From: Bacteroidota bacterium
GTDB lineage: Bacteria > Bacteroidota > Bacteroidia > Cytophagales > Cyclobacteriaceae
Direction of reading: 5' to 3'
DNA: 64,000 nucleotides
Assembly (NCBI GenBank): GCA_018266055.1
Contig: JAFDYT010000006.1
Span: 1 to 64,000 of the forward strand
The translations under genes and the position numbers were made by a program. Shown here one piece after another: positions 53,597-62,931 of this stretch. The first letter of the stretch is position 1, and the number at the start of each line of letters is the position of its first letter. The notes below the pieces were generated by a model, which searched no databases, had not been told where the DNA came from, and saw nothing but the letters and a program-made list of their open reading frames with translations.

Positions 53597-54676
53597 ATGG
53601 CAGACACAATTCTTTCGCTCGATCAACTTCAGCATTTTGCACGTCAGGTTTTTCTTAAAATAGGTTGTCCTCAGGATCAGGCCGAGTTGGCCGTGACCTC
53701 GTTGCTGCGTGCTGACCTTCGCGGCATCGACTCGCATGGCGTCGCTCGACTCAGTGGCTACGTGCGGCTGTGGGAAGCCAAGCGCGTAAACAGCAAACCC
53801 AACATCCGCATCGTTCACGAAAGTCCAAGTACAGCCGTGGTGGATGGCGATGCCGGCCTGGGATTAGTCGTTGCGCCAAACGCTATGGAGATTGCTATCG
53901 CGAAAGCGAAGGTGGCGGGAACAGGCTGGGTGGCTGTTAAAAATTCTAATCACTTTGGAATCGCCGGTCATCATGCGATGATGGCTTTGCCACACGACAT
54001 GATCGGCATGGCGATGACCAACGCGAGTCCGCTGGTGGCTCCTACTTTTTCGGTGGAACGTTTACTGGGAACAAATCCTATTGCTGTTGCAATTCCGGCG
54101 GATAAACAACCACCCTTCGTGGCTGACTTTGCGACGACTACTGCCGCTAACGGCAAACTTGAAATTTTGCAGCGCAAAGAAAAAGAAGCGCCACTCGGAT
54201 GGATTCAGAAAAAAGATGGCTCGGCTTCATCCAACCCCAATGAACTTAAAGATGGTGGCGCGCTTATTCCGTTAGGAAGTGATCGTGAGCATGGAAGCCA
54301 TAAGGGTTTTTGTTTGGGTGCGTGGGTTGATATTTTTTCGGCTGTGTTAAGCGGCGCAAACTATGGTCCGTGGGTTCCTCCTTTCGTGAGCTTCCTTGCT
54401 CCTCCCGCTGACCCCGTGGGCGAAGGCATCGGTCATTTTTTCGGCGCGATGCGCATTGATGCATTTCGGCCGGCCAGTGAATTCAAATATCACATGGACA
54501 ATTGGATTGCACGATTTCGCGCGGCGAAGACCATTGAATCAGAAGCGCGATTAATTATTCCCGGCGATCCGGAGAGAGAGTTTGAAGAAGAGCGAAGGAA
54601 AAACGGAATTCCACTCAATGAAAAAGTGGTGGCTGATCTTCAAGAGCTTGGAAAAAAATTCGCGATAGAGTTCTAA
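53597..54676 (+). CDS. Ldh-family (malate/L-lactate) NAD(P)-dependent dehydrogenase
   Basis: The 359-residue enzyme belongs to the Ldh2/YlbC/MdhG-type oxidoreductases, unlike the classical lactate/malate dehydrogenases. Family segments include RADLRGIDSHGVARLSGYV near 40-60, VDGDAGLGLVVAPNAM, the catalytic-type His in VKNSNHFGIAGHHAMMAL, TNASPLVAPTF, and GSHKGFCLG. Members oxidise 2-hydroxyacids or reduce related keto acids; the substrate cannot be set by sequence. The gene is downstream of thrC and may share its transcript or use its own promoter. Its stop shares the bases CTAA with the stop of the convergent neighbour. Confidence 0.9.
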   Translation: MADTILSLDQLQHFARQVFLKIGCPQDQAELAVTSLLRADLRGIDSHGVARLSGYVRLWEAKRVNSKPNIRIVHESPSTAVVDGDAGLGLVVAPNAMEIAIAKAKVAGTGWVAVKNSNHFGIAGHHAMMALPHDMIGMAMTNASPLVAPTFSVERLLGTNPIAVAIPADKQPPFVADFATTTAANGKLEILQRKEKEAPLGWIQKKDGSASSNPNELKDGGALIPLGSDREHGSHKGFCLGAWVDIFSAVLSGANYGPWVPPFVSFLAPPADPVGEGIGHFFGAMRIDAFRPASEFKYHMDNWIARFRAAKTIESEARLIIPGDPEREFEEERRKNGIPLNEKVVADLQELGKKFAIEF

Positions 54677-55212
54677 AAGGAAAAGAAAACCCGGAACACA
54701 AAAGGGGATTGAAATACTCCGTTTTGTTTATACAACAAATCATATAAACCCATTGCATTGATTGCTCCGCGCTTGCCTAACGGTTGCGCATAGCCAACAC
54801 CAACGAGAAAGCGATCATAATACTTGCGTGTCTGATTGTCGAGCGTAGCTGAACTAATCTTGTCGTACTCCACCTGAAAAAACAATTGTTGAATGTAATA
54901 CCGTGCAAAAGGCGCTACACCAAATTGTGTGATCGAAAGGCCTACATCCGGGTAGGAGTATCGGGTATAAGTAACATTCGTTCCGAGAAGAAACTCAGGT
55001 TTCACCCGGTAGGCAATGGTAGGAAGCAATGAAAAATAATTGTACCGAAAACCGCCTGCGCTGGTACCTGATCCAAAGCCGCCTCCACCCGCGAAGTACA
55101 GCTTGTCCATGATTGAACCCGACGATGAATTTTGCCGGTTAGACCGATTATACTGCGCGAAGGATCCAATTGAAAAGACTATCGCACAAGCCAACAGCAC
55201 GAGCTTTTTCAT
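54673..55212 (-). CDS. Small outer-membrane beta-barrel-like protein
   Basis: The 179-residue product has a signal peptide (MKKLVLLACAIVFSIGSFAQ), a Ser/Asn-rich linker, and a run of amphipathic strands (FRYNYFSLLPTIAYRV, FLLGTNVTYTRYSYP, QFGVAPFARYYI, LFFQVEYDKI, RFLVGVGYAQPLG) ending in SPFVFRVFFSF. This ends in Phe, as expected for an outer-membrane barrel. It resembles OmpW/porin-like or PorT-like small barrels; the exact family is not certain. It lies 5 nt after the DivIC-like gene and is probably co-transcribed with it. Confidence 0.78.
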   Translation of the reverse strand: MKKLVLLACAIVFSIGSFAQYNRSNRQNSSSGSIMDKLYFAGGGGFGSGTSAGGFRYNYFSLLPTIAYRVKPEFLLGTNVTYTRYSYPDVGLSITQFGVAPFARYYIQQLFFQVEYDKISSATLDNQTRKYYDRFLVGVGYAQPLGKRGAINAMGLYDLLYKQNGVFQSPFVFRVFFSF

Positions 55213-55217
55213 AAGAA

Positions 55218-55508
55218 TTAATTTTCTTGAATAATGAATACGTCTTCTGTAGGTTTCTTCATCAGGTATTTTTCGCGGGCGAATTTTTCAAGCAACTCTT
55301 TGTTGGTCGTCAGTTCTTTCTTGTCTTTTTCCACTTCCGAAATTTTCTCCTGATAATATTCTTTTTCTTTTTCCAGCGAACGGAGTTTGGAGCCCATTCT
55401 GAAACGCGAGATCAGATCGTTTGAATCCAGAAAGATCATCCACATCAAAAAACAAAAGCCAGTGACCGCATAAAAATTCCGGAACAACGGCGGCAGTCTT
55501 TTTATCAT
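55218..55508 (-). CDS. DivIC/FtsB-like septum formation initiator
   Basis: The 96-residue protein has a short cytoplasmic N-terminus, one membrane helix (FRNFYAVTGFCFLMWMIFL) and a coiled coil (LRSLEKEKEYYQEKISEVEK) followed by the REKYLMKKPTEDVFII end that is characteristic of DivIC/FtsB proteins. These act in the divisome with FtsL and FtsQ. The small barrel protein follows downstream on the same strand. A near-consensus -7 element (TACCTTCG) lies about 27 nt upstream of its ATG. Confidence 0.86.
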   Translation of the reverse strand: MIKRLPPLFRNFYAVTGFCFLMWMIFLDSNDLISRFRMGSKLRSLEKEKEYYQEKISEVEKDKKELTTNKELLEKFAREKYLMKKPTEDVFIIQEN

Positions 55509-55554
55509 AAGTTTAAAAAATGGTTCTACGAAGGTAATAATTCTTTTTAAAAAG

Positions 55555-58500
55555 CTAATTGGCCACCATTATGCGGAATGTTTTCTGGTCTCTGGCTCCC
55601 TCAAACCGAATCAGGTAAAGCCCATTGGAAAGTGTGGCGGTAGAAATGCTAAGTTGAACGAGTCCGGGCGCCACGTTAGAAAATTGCTGTTGAAAAGCCA
55701 ACTCGCCAGTAGGTTTATACAATGACACTTTTACTTCTTCTGCCGCAGCACTTATCCAATCCATATTCACCGTGCCAGTAGCCGGATTTGGATACGGCGA
55801 AAACAAATAATCGGAGTTGCTGTATGACAAACACTTTTCGTCATTAGACGGGTCCACGTCGCTGATTGCATTGACCATCGCACAGATGTAATCCAACGAG
55901 CGGGGAATTATCTCAAGCGAAAGAGTTGTTGTTATTGATTTGCCAGGAATCACAGTTCCCTGAATGGCTTCTTTAAGCATCGCGCTTCCGGCCAGATCAA
56001 TCTTAACGTCAGGATTTGTCAATGGGATGTTTCCTGAGTTGAAGATTGTCACCACGGCGCGCGATACACCGGATGTAGGATCATTGACCAACGAAAAATT
56101 CTGCATCGCCAAATCCACTTTTGGAATTACCACATTGATCTCGCTGCTTAAGGTATCCGTGCATCCGTAGGAATTATTTGCGGTGAGTCTGGCTTTGTAC
56201 TTTCCTAATTTTGTATAAGTGAAAATCGGCGACACGGTGGTACTCGTCGTGTTGTCGGCATCACCGAAACTCCATATGTAAGAATCGGCCAGTGAGTTAT
56301 TTTGAAAAGTCACTGTAAGGGGAGCCGCTCCAGCCAACGGCGTAGGTATAAAGGCAGCGATCGGACCATTGTTGATGATCACATTTTTTGAAGAAGAATA
56401 GACACAGCCTGATTGACGCGTAGAAGTCAACGCAACTGAATAACCACCTGCCACCGCGAAGGTGTAGGCAAAGGGAGATCCCGCTCCGCTGCTCACGCCA
56501 TTAAAACTCCAGTTCCATGCTGTAGCGGGATCCGAGCCTCCGGTATTTAGCTCTTGAAAAATGGTCGGGTTTCTGGTGCATGGTGCAGTAACCGTGAAAT
56601 CAATCACCGGCATCACCGGGACAACCACAGTTTTGGTGATTTGGTTTTTACATCCGCCGTTGGCTGTGACCGTAAGCGTTACCGGATAAGAGCCAGCCGC
56701 CTTAAAGGTATAAGGTGAAGGGCTTGCTCCCGACAACACGGTACCCTGCACCGACCACTCATAGGAAGTAATGCTGCCGTTAGAAAGATCAGTAAACTGA
56801 GTGCCTTGATTTACGCACGCAGGCGATGTTTTGAAATTCGCTGTGGGCGAAGCACCGATGGTTATCGCATTCTGCTGTGTAGCCGAACATCCGAAGTTAG
56901 TAGTAGCCGTGAGGGAAACGTTGTACGAGCCTTCGGAGGTAAAAGTGTACGATGGATTTTTTTGGGTTGAACTTCCACTGGCCGCATCACCAAAAGCCCA
57001 CGACCACGACACAATATTACTATCCGTGGGTGGAGAAGTATTGTTGTCGAATTGCGCCGGATAGTTGGCACACGAAAAGGGTGGAGCTTCAATGGCGAAT
57101 GCAGGCTGAGGATTAGAATAGATCGAGATATTTTTGGATGCAAAATTCTGACAACCTGCGGCATTCGATACTGTGAGTTTGACCGCATAGGGCCCTGTGT
57201 TTGCATACGTATTCGATACTGAGGTTGTAGTGGTTTGTGCCGATGTATTGCCGTCGCCGAAATCCCAAGTGTAGCTGGTAGCCGTGCTGGTAGTACTGTT
57301 AATGAATTTTATGGACGAGCCTACACAACCTGCCGACACCGCGGTAAAATCAACCAGCGGACCGGTGGTAATAGTACTAATGGAGTTGGTTGCTTGCACT
57401 GAACACCCCGGAATTGAAGCCGTCAATACTATACTTTGTGAAGAAGTGGAAGGGATGGTATATACCAGGTTCTTAGTCGTTGCCACATTACTGCTGTTGA
57501 CACTCCATTGCCAGGTGGGCGTGGTGCCAACATCATAGGTTGAGGTGTTTGTGAACGTATAACTTTGATTGGAGCAGATGGGCGAGGTAGTGGGTAACGA
57601 GAATGAAGCTACCGGCGCGTTGTAAATTGTAAGCGAGGTGCTGGCCGAATTGCTACAACCATTGGACGCTGTGACCACCAGGTTCACCTGATAATTTCCC
57701 GCCGTCGAAAAACTATGACTTGGATTAGCTACAGAAGAACCAGGGCTATCGCCGAAGTCCCACGCATACGAAGTTAAATTACCCGACACATTGCTCGACG
57801 TAAACCCAACCGCATTACCCGCACAGATGGATCCATCCGATGCAAACGAAATATCAGGTGCAGGTAAGGCCGACACCGAAACGGTCGATGAATAAGAAGA
57901 CGAAAGTCCGGAAGAACTTTGGCTTGCCAACAACTCAATTCCCTTATTTCCATTTTGCGAATAAGTAATTCCGGAAGGTATGGCCGATGAAGAGAATGAT
58001 GGACTGGCGCCACAAGAAAGTTCGAACACAAATTTTCTCAACTCATTGGTGGTAACGTTGTTAATTCCCCACACCACTTCCTTGCCTTGCCACCGCACAA
58101 AATCAAGACCTGCAAGACCAGACAACCCTGCGTGATAGACCACGGTTGGCGTTGTCGAGGAAGTCATGTCTTTAAAATTAATCATCGACATGGCATTTGA
58201 TGAATTGCTAACGACGACAATATAATTCTGAGCTTCCTGCACAATTTTGATTTTATCCGGCGAGCTTACACCCGTGAAGCTAAATGGAGCTTCCACTGTG
58301 AACGTGGACATCAGATCACTTCCAAAGTTAACGCGAGTGATCGTACTATTGTTGAGCGAGTTTACAAGTGCAAGCCAGTTGGTTCCAACTTTTACCAAAT
58401 CAATCCCCATCGCCAAACCTAGTTGAGGAATATTGCCGGTCGTCACCGTAGTGGGGCTAGTAGTATTAAATGTACTGCCGAGGTTAGCCCTGACTAAAGA

Positions 58501-59124
58501 TCCGAGATAATCGACTAAAACCAGAATCGTATTGCTTCCCTGCTGCACGCATCTCAAATTTCTTATCCTGGTATTAGTGATGCCGAAGGTGCCGACATCG
58601 GCTGCTGCGGGATTTGAGGTAAGGCTGCTTCCAAAACTAAGCTTGATAATTCCAGGATCCGATACTGAAGATATTTGGTCGAGCGAGGCTATTAACGCAT
58701 ACCAGTTGCCTCCAACCTTAACCATATCAATATCTTCAGGATAATGCAAAAGACCTCCCGGATTTCCCAGGTCTATTATTGAAGGTGTGTTCTCCAGGCT
58801 ATTGCCAAAATCTAAACGAAATAATTTGTGATTGTCGCGACTTGTAGCGAATCCATACCAGGAGCCATTGTCTTGCACCAGCTTCACTCCCTCGCCGCTA
58901 GCAAAACTGCTTATCGTGGCGACTGCCGAATTAATTTTTAGTGTATCAAAATCCGGCAAGCAAAAGTCCCACGCATAGGTGTCGGCATTCGTTGAAGTAT
59001 TTTTCAGATCAAGCCGTTGAAATTCGCAAAACGAAGATGAAAGCGTAAAGCCAGCCGTTGGACCCTGTGCCAACAAGGTTTGTATTGATAAAATCCAGAG
59101 TACAAAGGGTAAAAAAATTCTCAC
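55555..59124 (-). CDS. PKD-repeat surface protein with type A T9SS tail
   Basis: The 1189-residue protein starts with GTG at 59124 and a signal peptide (MRIFLPFVLWILSIQTLLAQ). The first 400 residues hold a beta-propeller-like region in which strands recur every 50-60 residues. PKD domains follow (from about 430: YAWDFGDSPGSSVANPSHSF, YTWDFGDGNTSAQ, WSWAFGDAASGS, and YIWSFGDADN among them). Residues 990-1100 are a CARDB-like domain. The last 80 residues (YPNPATGTVNMDW, SLYKPTGEL, LSNGLYLIRFEG, FRIMVAN) are a Por/type A secretion domain. It is probably exported by T9SS and surface-bound. The gene stands alone between the DivIC-like gene and the glycosyltransferases. Confidence 0.9.
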   Translation of the reverse strand: MRIFLPFVLWILSIQTLLAQGPTAGFTLSSSFCEFQRLDLKNTSTNADTYAWDFCLPDFDTLKINSAVATISSFASGEGVKLVQDNGSWYGFATSRDNHKLFRLDFGNSLENTPSIIDLGNPGGLLHYPEDIDMVKVGGNWYALIASLDQISSVSDPGIIKLSFGSSLTSNPAAADVGTFGITNTRIRNLRCVQQGSNTILVLVDYLGSLVRANLGSTFNTTSPTTVTTGNIPQLGLAMGIDLVKVGTNWLALVNSLNNSTITRVNFGSDLMSTFTVEAPFSFTGVSSPDKIKIVQEAQNYIVVVSNSSNAMSMINFKDMTSSTTPTVVYHAGLSGLAGLDFVRWQGKEVVWGINNVTTNELRKFVFELSCGASPSFSSSAIPSGITYSQNGNKGIELLASQSSSGLSSSYSSTVSVSALPAPDISFASDGSICAGNAVGFTSSNVSGNLTSYAWDFGDSPGSSVANPSHSFSTAGNYQVNLVVTASNGCSNSASTSLTIYNAPVASFSLPTTSPICSNQSYTFTNTSTYDVGTTPTWQWSVNSSNVATTKNLVYTIPSTSSQSIVLTASIPGCSVQATNSISTITTGPLVDFTAVSAGCVGSSIKFINSTTSTATSYTWDFGDGNTSAQTTTTSVSNTYANTGPYAVKLTVSNAAGCQNFASKNISIYSNPQPAFAIEAPPFSCANYPAQFDNNTSPPTDSNIVSWSWAFGDAASGSSTQKNPSYTFTSEGSYNVSLTATTNFGCSATQQNAITIGASPTANFKTSPACVNQGTQFTDLSNGSITSYEWSVQGTVLSGASPSPYTFKAAGSYPVTLTVTANGGCKNQITKTVVVPVMPVIDFTVTAPCTRNPTIFQELNTGGSDPATAWNWSFNGVSSGAGSPFAYTFAVAGGYSVALTSTRQSGCVYSSSKNVIINNGPIAAFIPTPLAGAAPLTVTFQNNSLADSYIWSFGDADNTTSTTVSPIFTYTKLGKYKARLTANNSYGCTDTLSSEINVVIPKVDLAMQNFSLVNDPTSGVSRAVVTIFNSGNIPLTNPDVKIDLAGSAMLKEAIQGTVIPGKSITTTLSLEIIPRSLDYICAMVNAISDVDPSNDEKCLSYSNSDYLFSPYPNPATGTVNMDWISAAAEEVKVSLYKPTGELAFQQQFSNVAPGLVQLSISTATLSNGLYLIRFEGARDQKTFRIMVAN

Positions 59125-59230
59125 GGTTTTATTTCGAATTTAATTCATACGAGATGTTGAAGTTGGGTAAGTCAAGCTTTCTCTTTTTAGATTTATTTCA
59201 AACGGTCTTCACTCCTGTTTTCGTGTCATT

Positions 59231-60430
59231 TCATGATGTCTTGTTGTGCGAAAACGCCTTCAATAAGTTGGTGTAATATTCTTCAATAAGTTCAAACCGT
59301 CTGAACTGAAATGCCACCGGTTTGATTTTCCGCGACAGTTCTTCACGTCCTTCGCCTAATAAATTCCGCAGCTTTTCAAATCCTTGTTCTGGATTTTGAT
59401 TATTGATGATGACGCCACCTCCGTATTCCTTCACTATATCAGAATCATCTCCAATGCCTTCTTCTAAAAGTACAGGCAACCCGTTGGCCCAATATTCACC
59501 ATCTTTTACAGGGCAGCAATATACACGAATGGGTGTGGGCTTTATCGTGGCAAAAGCAAAGTCAGCTGCCGACAAATAACTGGGAACTTCATGGTGAGGC
59601 ACTGATAATATCCTCACCTTGTCGGTAGCAATGCCTGCGTCAACTAATTTTCCTTTTACTTCCGCTCTAGAATGACCCGATAAAATGATCATGCGGTAAT
59701 TCTCTCCAAAAAAATCAAATGCTTTTTTAAAAAGCTCAAAAGCTTCTTTATCGTAATATATGCCTCCAAATTTTCCGACGTATATTCCAACCACAGCATC
59801 CTGCGGCCAAGTCAGTTTCGCGCGCGTTTCTTTTCGCTTTGAGGAATTAAATTCAAAATCAGAAATCTTCAGGCAGTTGGCGAGTGTAATTATCTTCGAG
59901 TGCTCAACGCCTTCGGTTAAAAGTTTTCGGGTGTAATGTTCCGATACCGTCACCAGGCGCCAGGCATATTTTTTCTGCTTTTGCTCAAGGTATTTCAGTA
60001 CCCAATAGCGCGGGTCCCAGCGTGTCCAAACTTTCGACTCAAGCATTGAGTCGGCATGGGGCTCGAAACATTCCACCACGAGAGGTAGTGAAGAATTTTT
60101 CATAGCCAGGTAACATGCTCCGCCAGCAAGTGGAGAGTTAGCAATGACAAGATCAATTTTTTCTTGCTCTACTTTTTGCTTAATTAATTTTGGCAGGCCG
60201 GTGAAGTCATCGAATTTGGTAAACAAAACATTTCCCTTCGGTTTGGATTCAAATCCAATCCATTCTGTCTTGTCCAGCTTCTCAAAGTTGACATGGCCCT
60301 GACGCTCGATGGAGCAGAAAAAAATTTTTTTTACTTCACTTAGTTTGGCCAATACCTGAAGCCTCGGCACGATCACCGATTGGGTCAACGTATCTGTGGC
60401 CGACCAATATCCGAGGTACAAGATCCTCAT
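59231..60430 (-). CDS. GT-B family glycosyltransferase
   Basis: The 399-residue protein has the GT-B layout: an N-terminal Rossmann domain (MRILYLGYWSATDTL and LVIANSPLAGGA) and a C-terminal nucleotide-sugar domain (VVGIYVGKFGG, RMIILSGHS, VRILSVPHHEV, ADFAFATIKP, GLPVLLEEGIGDD). The exact sugar is unknown. It overlaps the wecB stop by 4 nt, so the two are translated together and likely act in one polysaccharide pathway. Confidence 0.88.
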   Translation of the reverse strand: MRILYLGYWSATDTLTQSVIVPRLQVLAKLSEVKKIFFCSIERQGHVNFEKLDKTEWIGFESKPKGNVLFTKFDDFTGLPKLIKQKVEQEKIDLVIANSPLAGGACYLAMKNSSLPLVVECFEPHADSMLESKVWTRWDPRYWVLKYLEQKQKKYAWRLVTVSEHYTRKLLTEGVEHSKIITLANCLKISDFEFNSSKRKETRAKLTWPQDAVVGIYVGKFGGIYYDKEAFELFKKAFDFFGENYRMIILSGHSRAEVKGKLVDAGIATDKVRILSVPHHEVPSYLSAADFAFATIKPTPIRVYCCPVKDGEYWANGLPVLLEEGIGDDSDIVKEYGGGVIINNQNPEQGFEKLRNLLGEGREELSRKIKPVAFQFRRFELIEEYYTNLLKAFSHNKTS

Positions 60431-61545
60431 GAATGCTCCTGAATAATTTTAACGATTCGCTCGGCTGCATGGCCATCGCCGTAGGGGTTGGCACGCGCCG
60501 TCATGGAGAGATAGTGATCGGCATTTTCTAGTACACGAATAGTTTCTGAAACAATTTTTTGGCGGTCAGATCCTACCAGCAAAGCGTTGCCGGCTTCTAC
60601 ACCTTCGGTGCGCTCGGTCACTTCGCGCAACACCAATACTGGTTTTTTGAATGAGGGCGCTTCCTCCTGAATACCTCCCGAGTCGGTCAAAACAATCGTG
60701 CATTTGTCGAGCAGCCACAACAGTTGCGGATACGACAACGGCTCCATCAATGTGATCGACGGATGAGTTAAAAGCTGATGGGCTACGGCCTGTATGTTCG
60801 GGTTTAAATGTACGGGGTAGACAACCCGATAGTTTGGATTGCTATTCACTAGGTCTAGCAGCGCATTACATATTTCAACAAAGGGCGCTCCAAAACTTTC
60901 ACGACGATGGCAGGTCACCAGAATTATTTTTTTGGTGAAGTCAATTGATTTAAAGTGTGAAAAATAATTTTGTTGATCTTCTTTTTGGATTTGCGCGATC
61001 CCCGTGAGGGCCGCGTCGATCACGGTGTTACCAATATTAAACACATTGTGCGTCAGACCTTCTGCCTTCAGGTGTTCTACGGCTTTATCAGTGGGGCAGA
61101 AATGACAATTCGCGATATGCGAAATAACGATGCGGTTCATCTCTTCCGGAAACGGCGATTGAAGATTGTGACTTCTCAAACCGGCCTCCACGTGAGCTAT
61201 TTTTTTTCTTTCGTAAAACGCTGCCATCGCTCCTGCCATGGCTGTCGTTGTGTCGCCTTGCACCACTACCCAGTCAGGTTGAAATCCTTTTAACACGTCA
61301 GAAAGCAGTGTAAGAATTTTGGCCGTAAGTGTAGGAAGCGTTTGGTTGGGCATCATTACCTGCAGGTCGTAGTCAACCTGAAGCTTGAAAAAATTTAACA
61401 CTTGCGTGAGCATTTCTTTGTGCTGCGAGGTAATGCACACTTTGGTTTCAAAAAAAGTAGAAGCCCTGAGTTCATTCACCAGGGGAGCAAGTTTGATAGC
61501 CTCGGGGCGAGTGCCTATCACCACCAAAATCTTTATTTTACCCAC
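60427..61545 (-). CDS. wecB: UDP-N-acetylglucosamine 2-epimerase
   Basis: The frame opens with TTG at 61563, but the GTG at 61545 gives MGKIKILVVIGTRPEAIKLA, the typical WecB start, and a -7 element overlaps the TTG. The protein (about 372 residues) shows VVQGDTTTAMAGAMAAFYER, IAHVEAGLRSHN, HFCPTDKA, LVTCHRRESFG, and the PLSYPQLLWLL ... TDSGGIQEEAPSF segment that binds UDP. It interconverts UDP-GlcNAc and UDP-ManNAc for surface polysaccharide. Its stop overlaps the glycosyltransferase start. Confidence 0.95.
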   Translation of the reverse strand: MGKIKILVVIGTRPEAIKLAPLVNELRASTFFETKVCITSQHKEMLTQVLNFFKLQVDYDLQVMMPNQTLPTLTAKILTLLSDVLKGFQPDWVVVQGDTTTAMAGAMAAFYERKKIAHVEAGLRSHNLQSPFPEEMNRIVISHIANCHFCPTDKAVEHLKAEGLTHNVFNIGNTVIDAALTGIAQIQKEDQQNYFSHFKSIDFTKKIILVTCHRRESFGAPFVEICNALLDLVNSNPNYRVVYPVHLNPNIQAVAHQLLTHPSITLMEPLSYPQLLWLLDKCTIVLTDSGGIQEEAPSFKKPVLVLREVTERTEGVEAGNALLVGSDRQKIVSETIRVLENADHYLSMTARANPYGDGHAAERIVKIIQEHS

Positions 61546-61560
61546 CGTCTTTCTTTTCGG

Positions 61561-61568
61561 CAAAGATA
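61561..61568 (-). promoter_or_regulatory. -7 promoter element TATCTTTG for wecB
   Basis: The minus strand reads TATCTTTG, a full TAnnTTTG match. Transcription would begin about 61557-61553, leaving roughly 10 nt before the GTG at 61545. No -33 TTG is clear. Confidence 0.4.
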
Positions 61569-61604
61569 GTTTGTAATTTCTTTCGCCATCGAAAATAATT
61601 TCCG

Positions 61605-62831
61605 CTAGGTAGCTATGCGGGTAAGGAGTGCGGCAAGGCTGTGGGCGCTGGTCTTGGCATCGAATGCAGAAGGTACCTCCAGCGATTTGAAAGGTTCGTT
61701 TCCCTCAGCATTATAGTGGCGGATACTTTCAATCAGGAATGAACTCATGGCATCAATTTCACTATGGTCAAAAGCCGCGTGGTTGTACCCTTCGAGAATT
61801 CCGCGGGTAGCGCTTTCCTGTGGAGTAACCGCCCAGATTTTCCTTTGCATTAGAAAATAATCGAGCAACTTGGAAGGAAAGAAAATCGCTTCCTCTTTCG
61901 CTGTTGGATTATCGACCACCAGCAGAATCTGAGCGGTGGAACAGAGCTCTTTCACTTTACTGTAGCTGACCTGGCCGATGTGCGTGATCGGTTTTTGTTG
62001 CTCGCTGAAAAATTGTCGGTTAGGCCGATCCATATCTCCGGCAAAAATGAATTCAACTCTTTCCAGAAGCTGCGAATCGGTGGCGCGTACCTTCTCCAGT
62101 ACTTCTTTAAGGAAGAAAACATTTCGCTTCCCCGACAATCCGCCGGTATAGACGATGCGTAACTTATCCGATGTATTCCACACCGGTGGGGAAATATCTT
62201 CAGGGTCATAAACATTGGGGAGCACTGCAAATTTAGCGGCGAGCTCAGGGTAGGCGCGCGCATACAAATCAAGTGTTTGAACGGTGGTAAATGTCACCGC
62301 ATTTGCTCGTTGTAGCAATCTCTTTTCGATCGGTGTGTATCGTCTGCGTTCTTCTTCAGAAAGTGCTTTGAGTGGAGACAAAACCCACGGATCACTCAGA
62401 TGAAGCACCCATGGGCACTTGTAGTGCTCACTTAGTTTATACGCCATAAATGCCGAGCTCATCGGATTCGATCGTGAGTAAATGATGTCTGGTTTTTGCT
62501 TCAATCGGCGAACAACCTTTCGCCATTGCCAGTGAAACGTCATCTTGCTGTCAGGAAATAAAATCCGGGCGAGCTTCAGCTTCACCAGGGCAAAGCTGGT
62601 AAGCTTTGATTCTCCAAGTTTTATTTCAACCTTTTGTCTATACCCTGAATCATATTTTAACAAGCTCTCATCAAAAGGCATGAATAGTGTTGGCGAGGCA
62701 CTGGTTGCCACATCAATAACCCAGCTGGGGTCTGTAGAAAGATATCTGAAGTAGCGTGCTGTTTGCAGACACTCAGGGTCATTCTTGGGTGGGAAAGCAA
62801 TACTTACAAAAAGGAGGTTTCGCTTCTGCAC
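61605..62831 (-). CDS. GT4-family glycosyltransferase
   Basis: The 408-residue protein starts with GTG at 62831 (MQKRNLLFVSIAFPPKNDPE). It has the GT4/GT1-type GT-B fold: IIYSRSNPMSSAF and PWVLHLSDPWVLSP in the N-terminal domain, and LRIVYTGGLSGKRN, VEFIFAGDMD, ITHIGQVSYSKV and a C-terminal helix in the second. Usual products are extracellular or O-antigen polysaccharides. It precedes wecB on the same strand with a 59-nt gap and has its own -7 element (TACATTTG at 62856-62863). Confidence 0.9.
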   Translation of the reverse strand: MQKRNLLFVSIAFPPKNDPECLQTARYFRYLSTDPSWVIDVATSASPTLFMPFDESLLKYDSGYRQKVEIKLGESKLTSFALVKLKLARILFPDSKMTFHWQWRKVVRRLKQKPDIIYSRSNPMSSAFMAYKLSEHYKCPWVLHLSDPWVLSPLKALSEEERRRYTPIEKRLLQRANAVTFTTVQTLDLYARAYPELAAKFAVLPNVYDPEDISPPVWNTSDKLRIVYTGGLSGKRNVFFLKEVLEKVRATDSQLLERVEFIFAGDMDRPNRQFFSEQQKPITHIGQVSYSKVKELCSTAQILLVVDNPTAKEEAIFFPSKLLDYFLMQRKIWAVTPQESATRGILEGYNHAAFDHSEIDAMSSFLIESIRHYNAEGNEPFKSLEVPSAFDAKTSAHSLAALLTRIAT

Positions 62832-62855
62832 GTGTAGGTAATTAAATGGCTAAAG

Positions 62856-62863
62856 CAAATGTA
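62856..62863 (-). promoter_or_regulatory. -7 promoter element TACATTTG for GT4 gene
   Basis: TACATTTG matches TAnnTTTG exactly on the minus strand, 24 nt upstream of the GTG at 62831. A -33 TTG at normal spacing is not obvious. Confidence 0.4.
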
Positions 62864-62877
62864 CACGAAACCCAAAA

Positions 62878-62904
62878 TTGTTGTTCGGTTAATGAATAAC
62901 TTTG
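62878..62904 (+). promoter_or_regulatory. Promoter candidate of the divergent glycosyltransferase
   Basis: TTG at 62878-62880 is followed by 16 nt and TAACTTTG (62897-62904), a full -7 match with slightly short spacing. It would give a leader of about 20 nt before the ATG at 62932. Confidence 0.4.
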
Positions 62905-62931
62905 TCGGGATTTACTTGTATTGCTTTGCTT

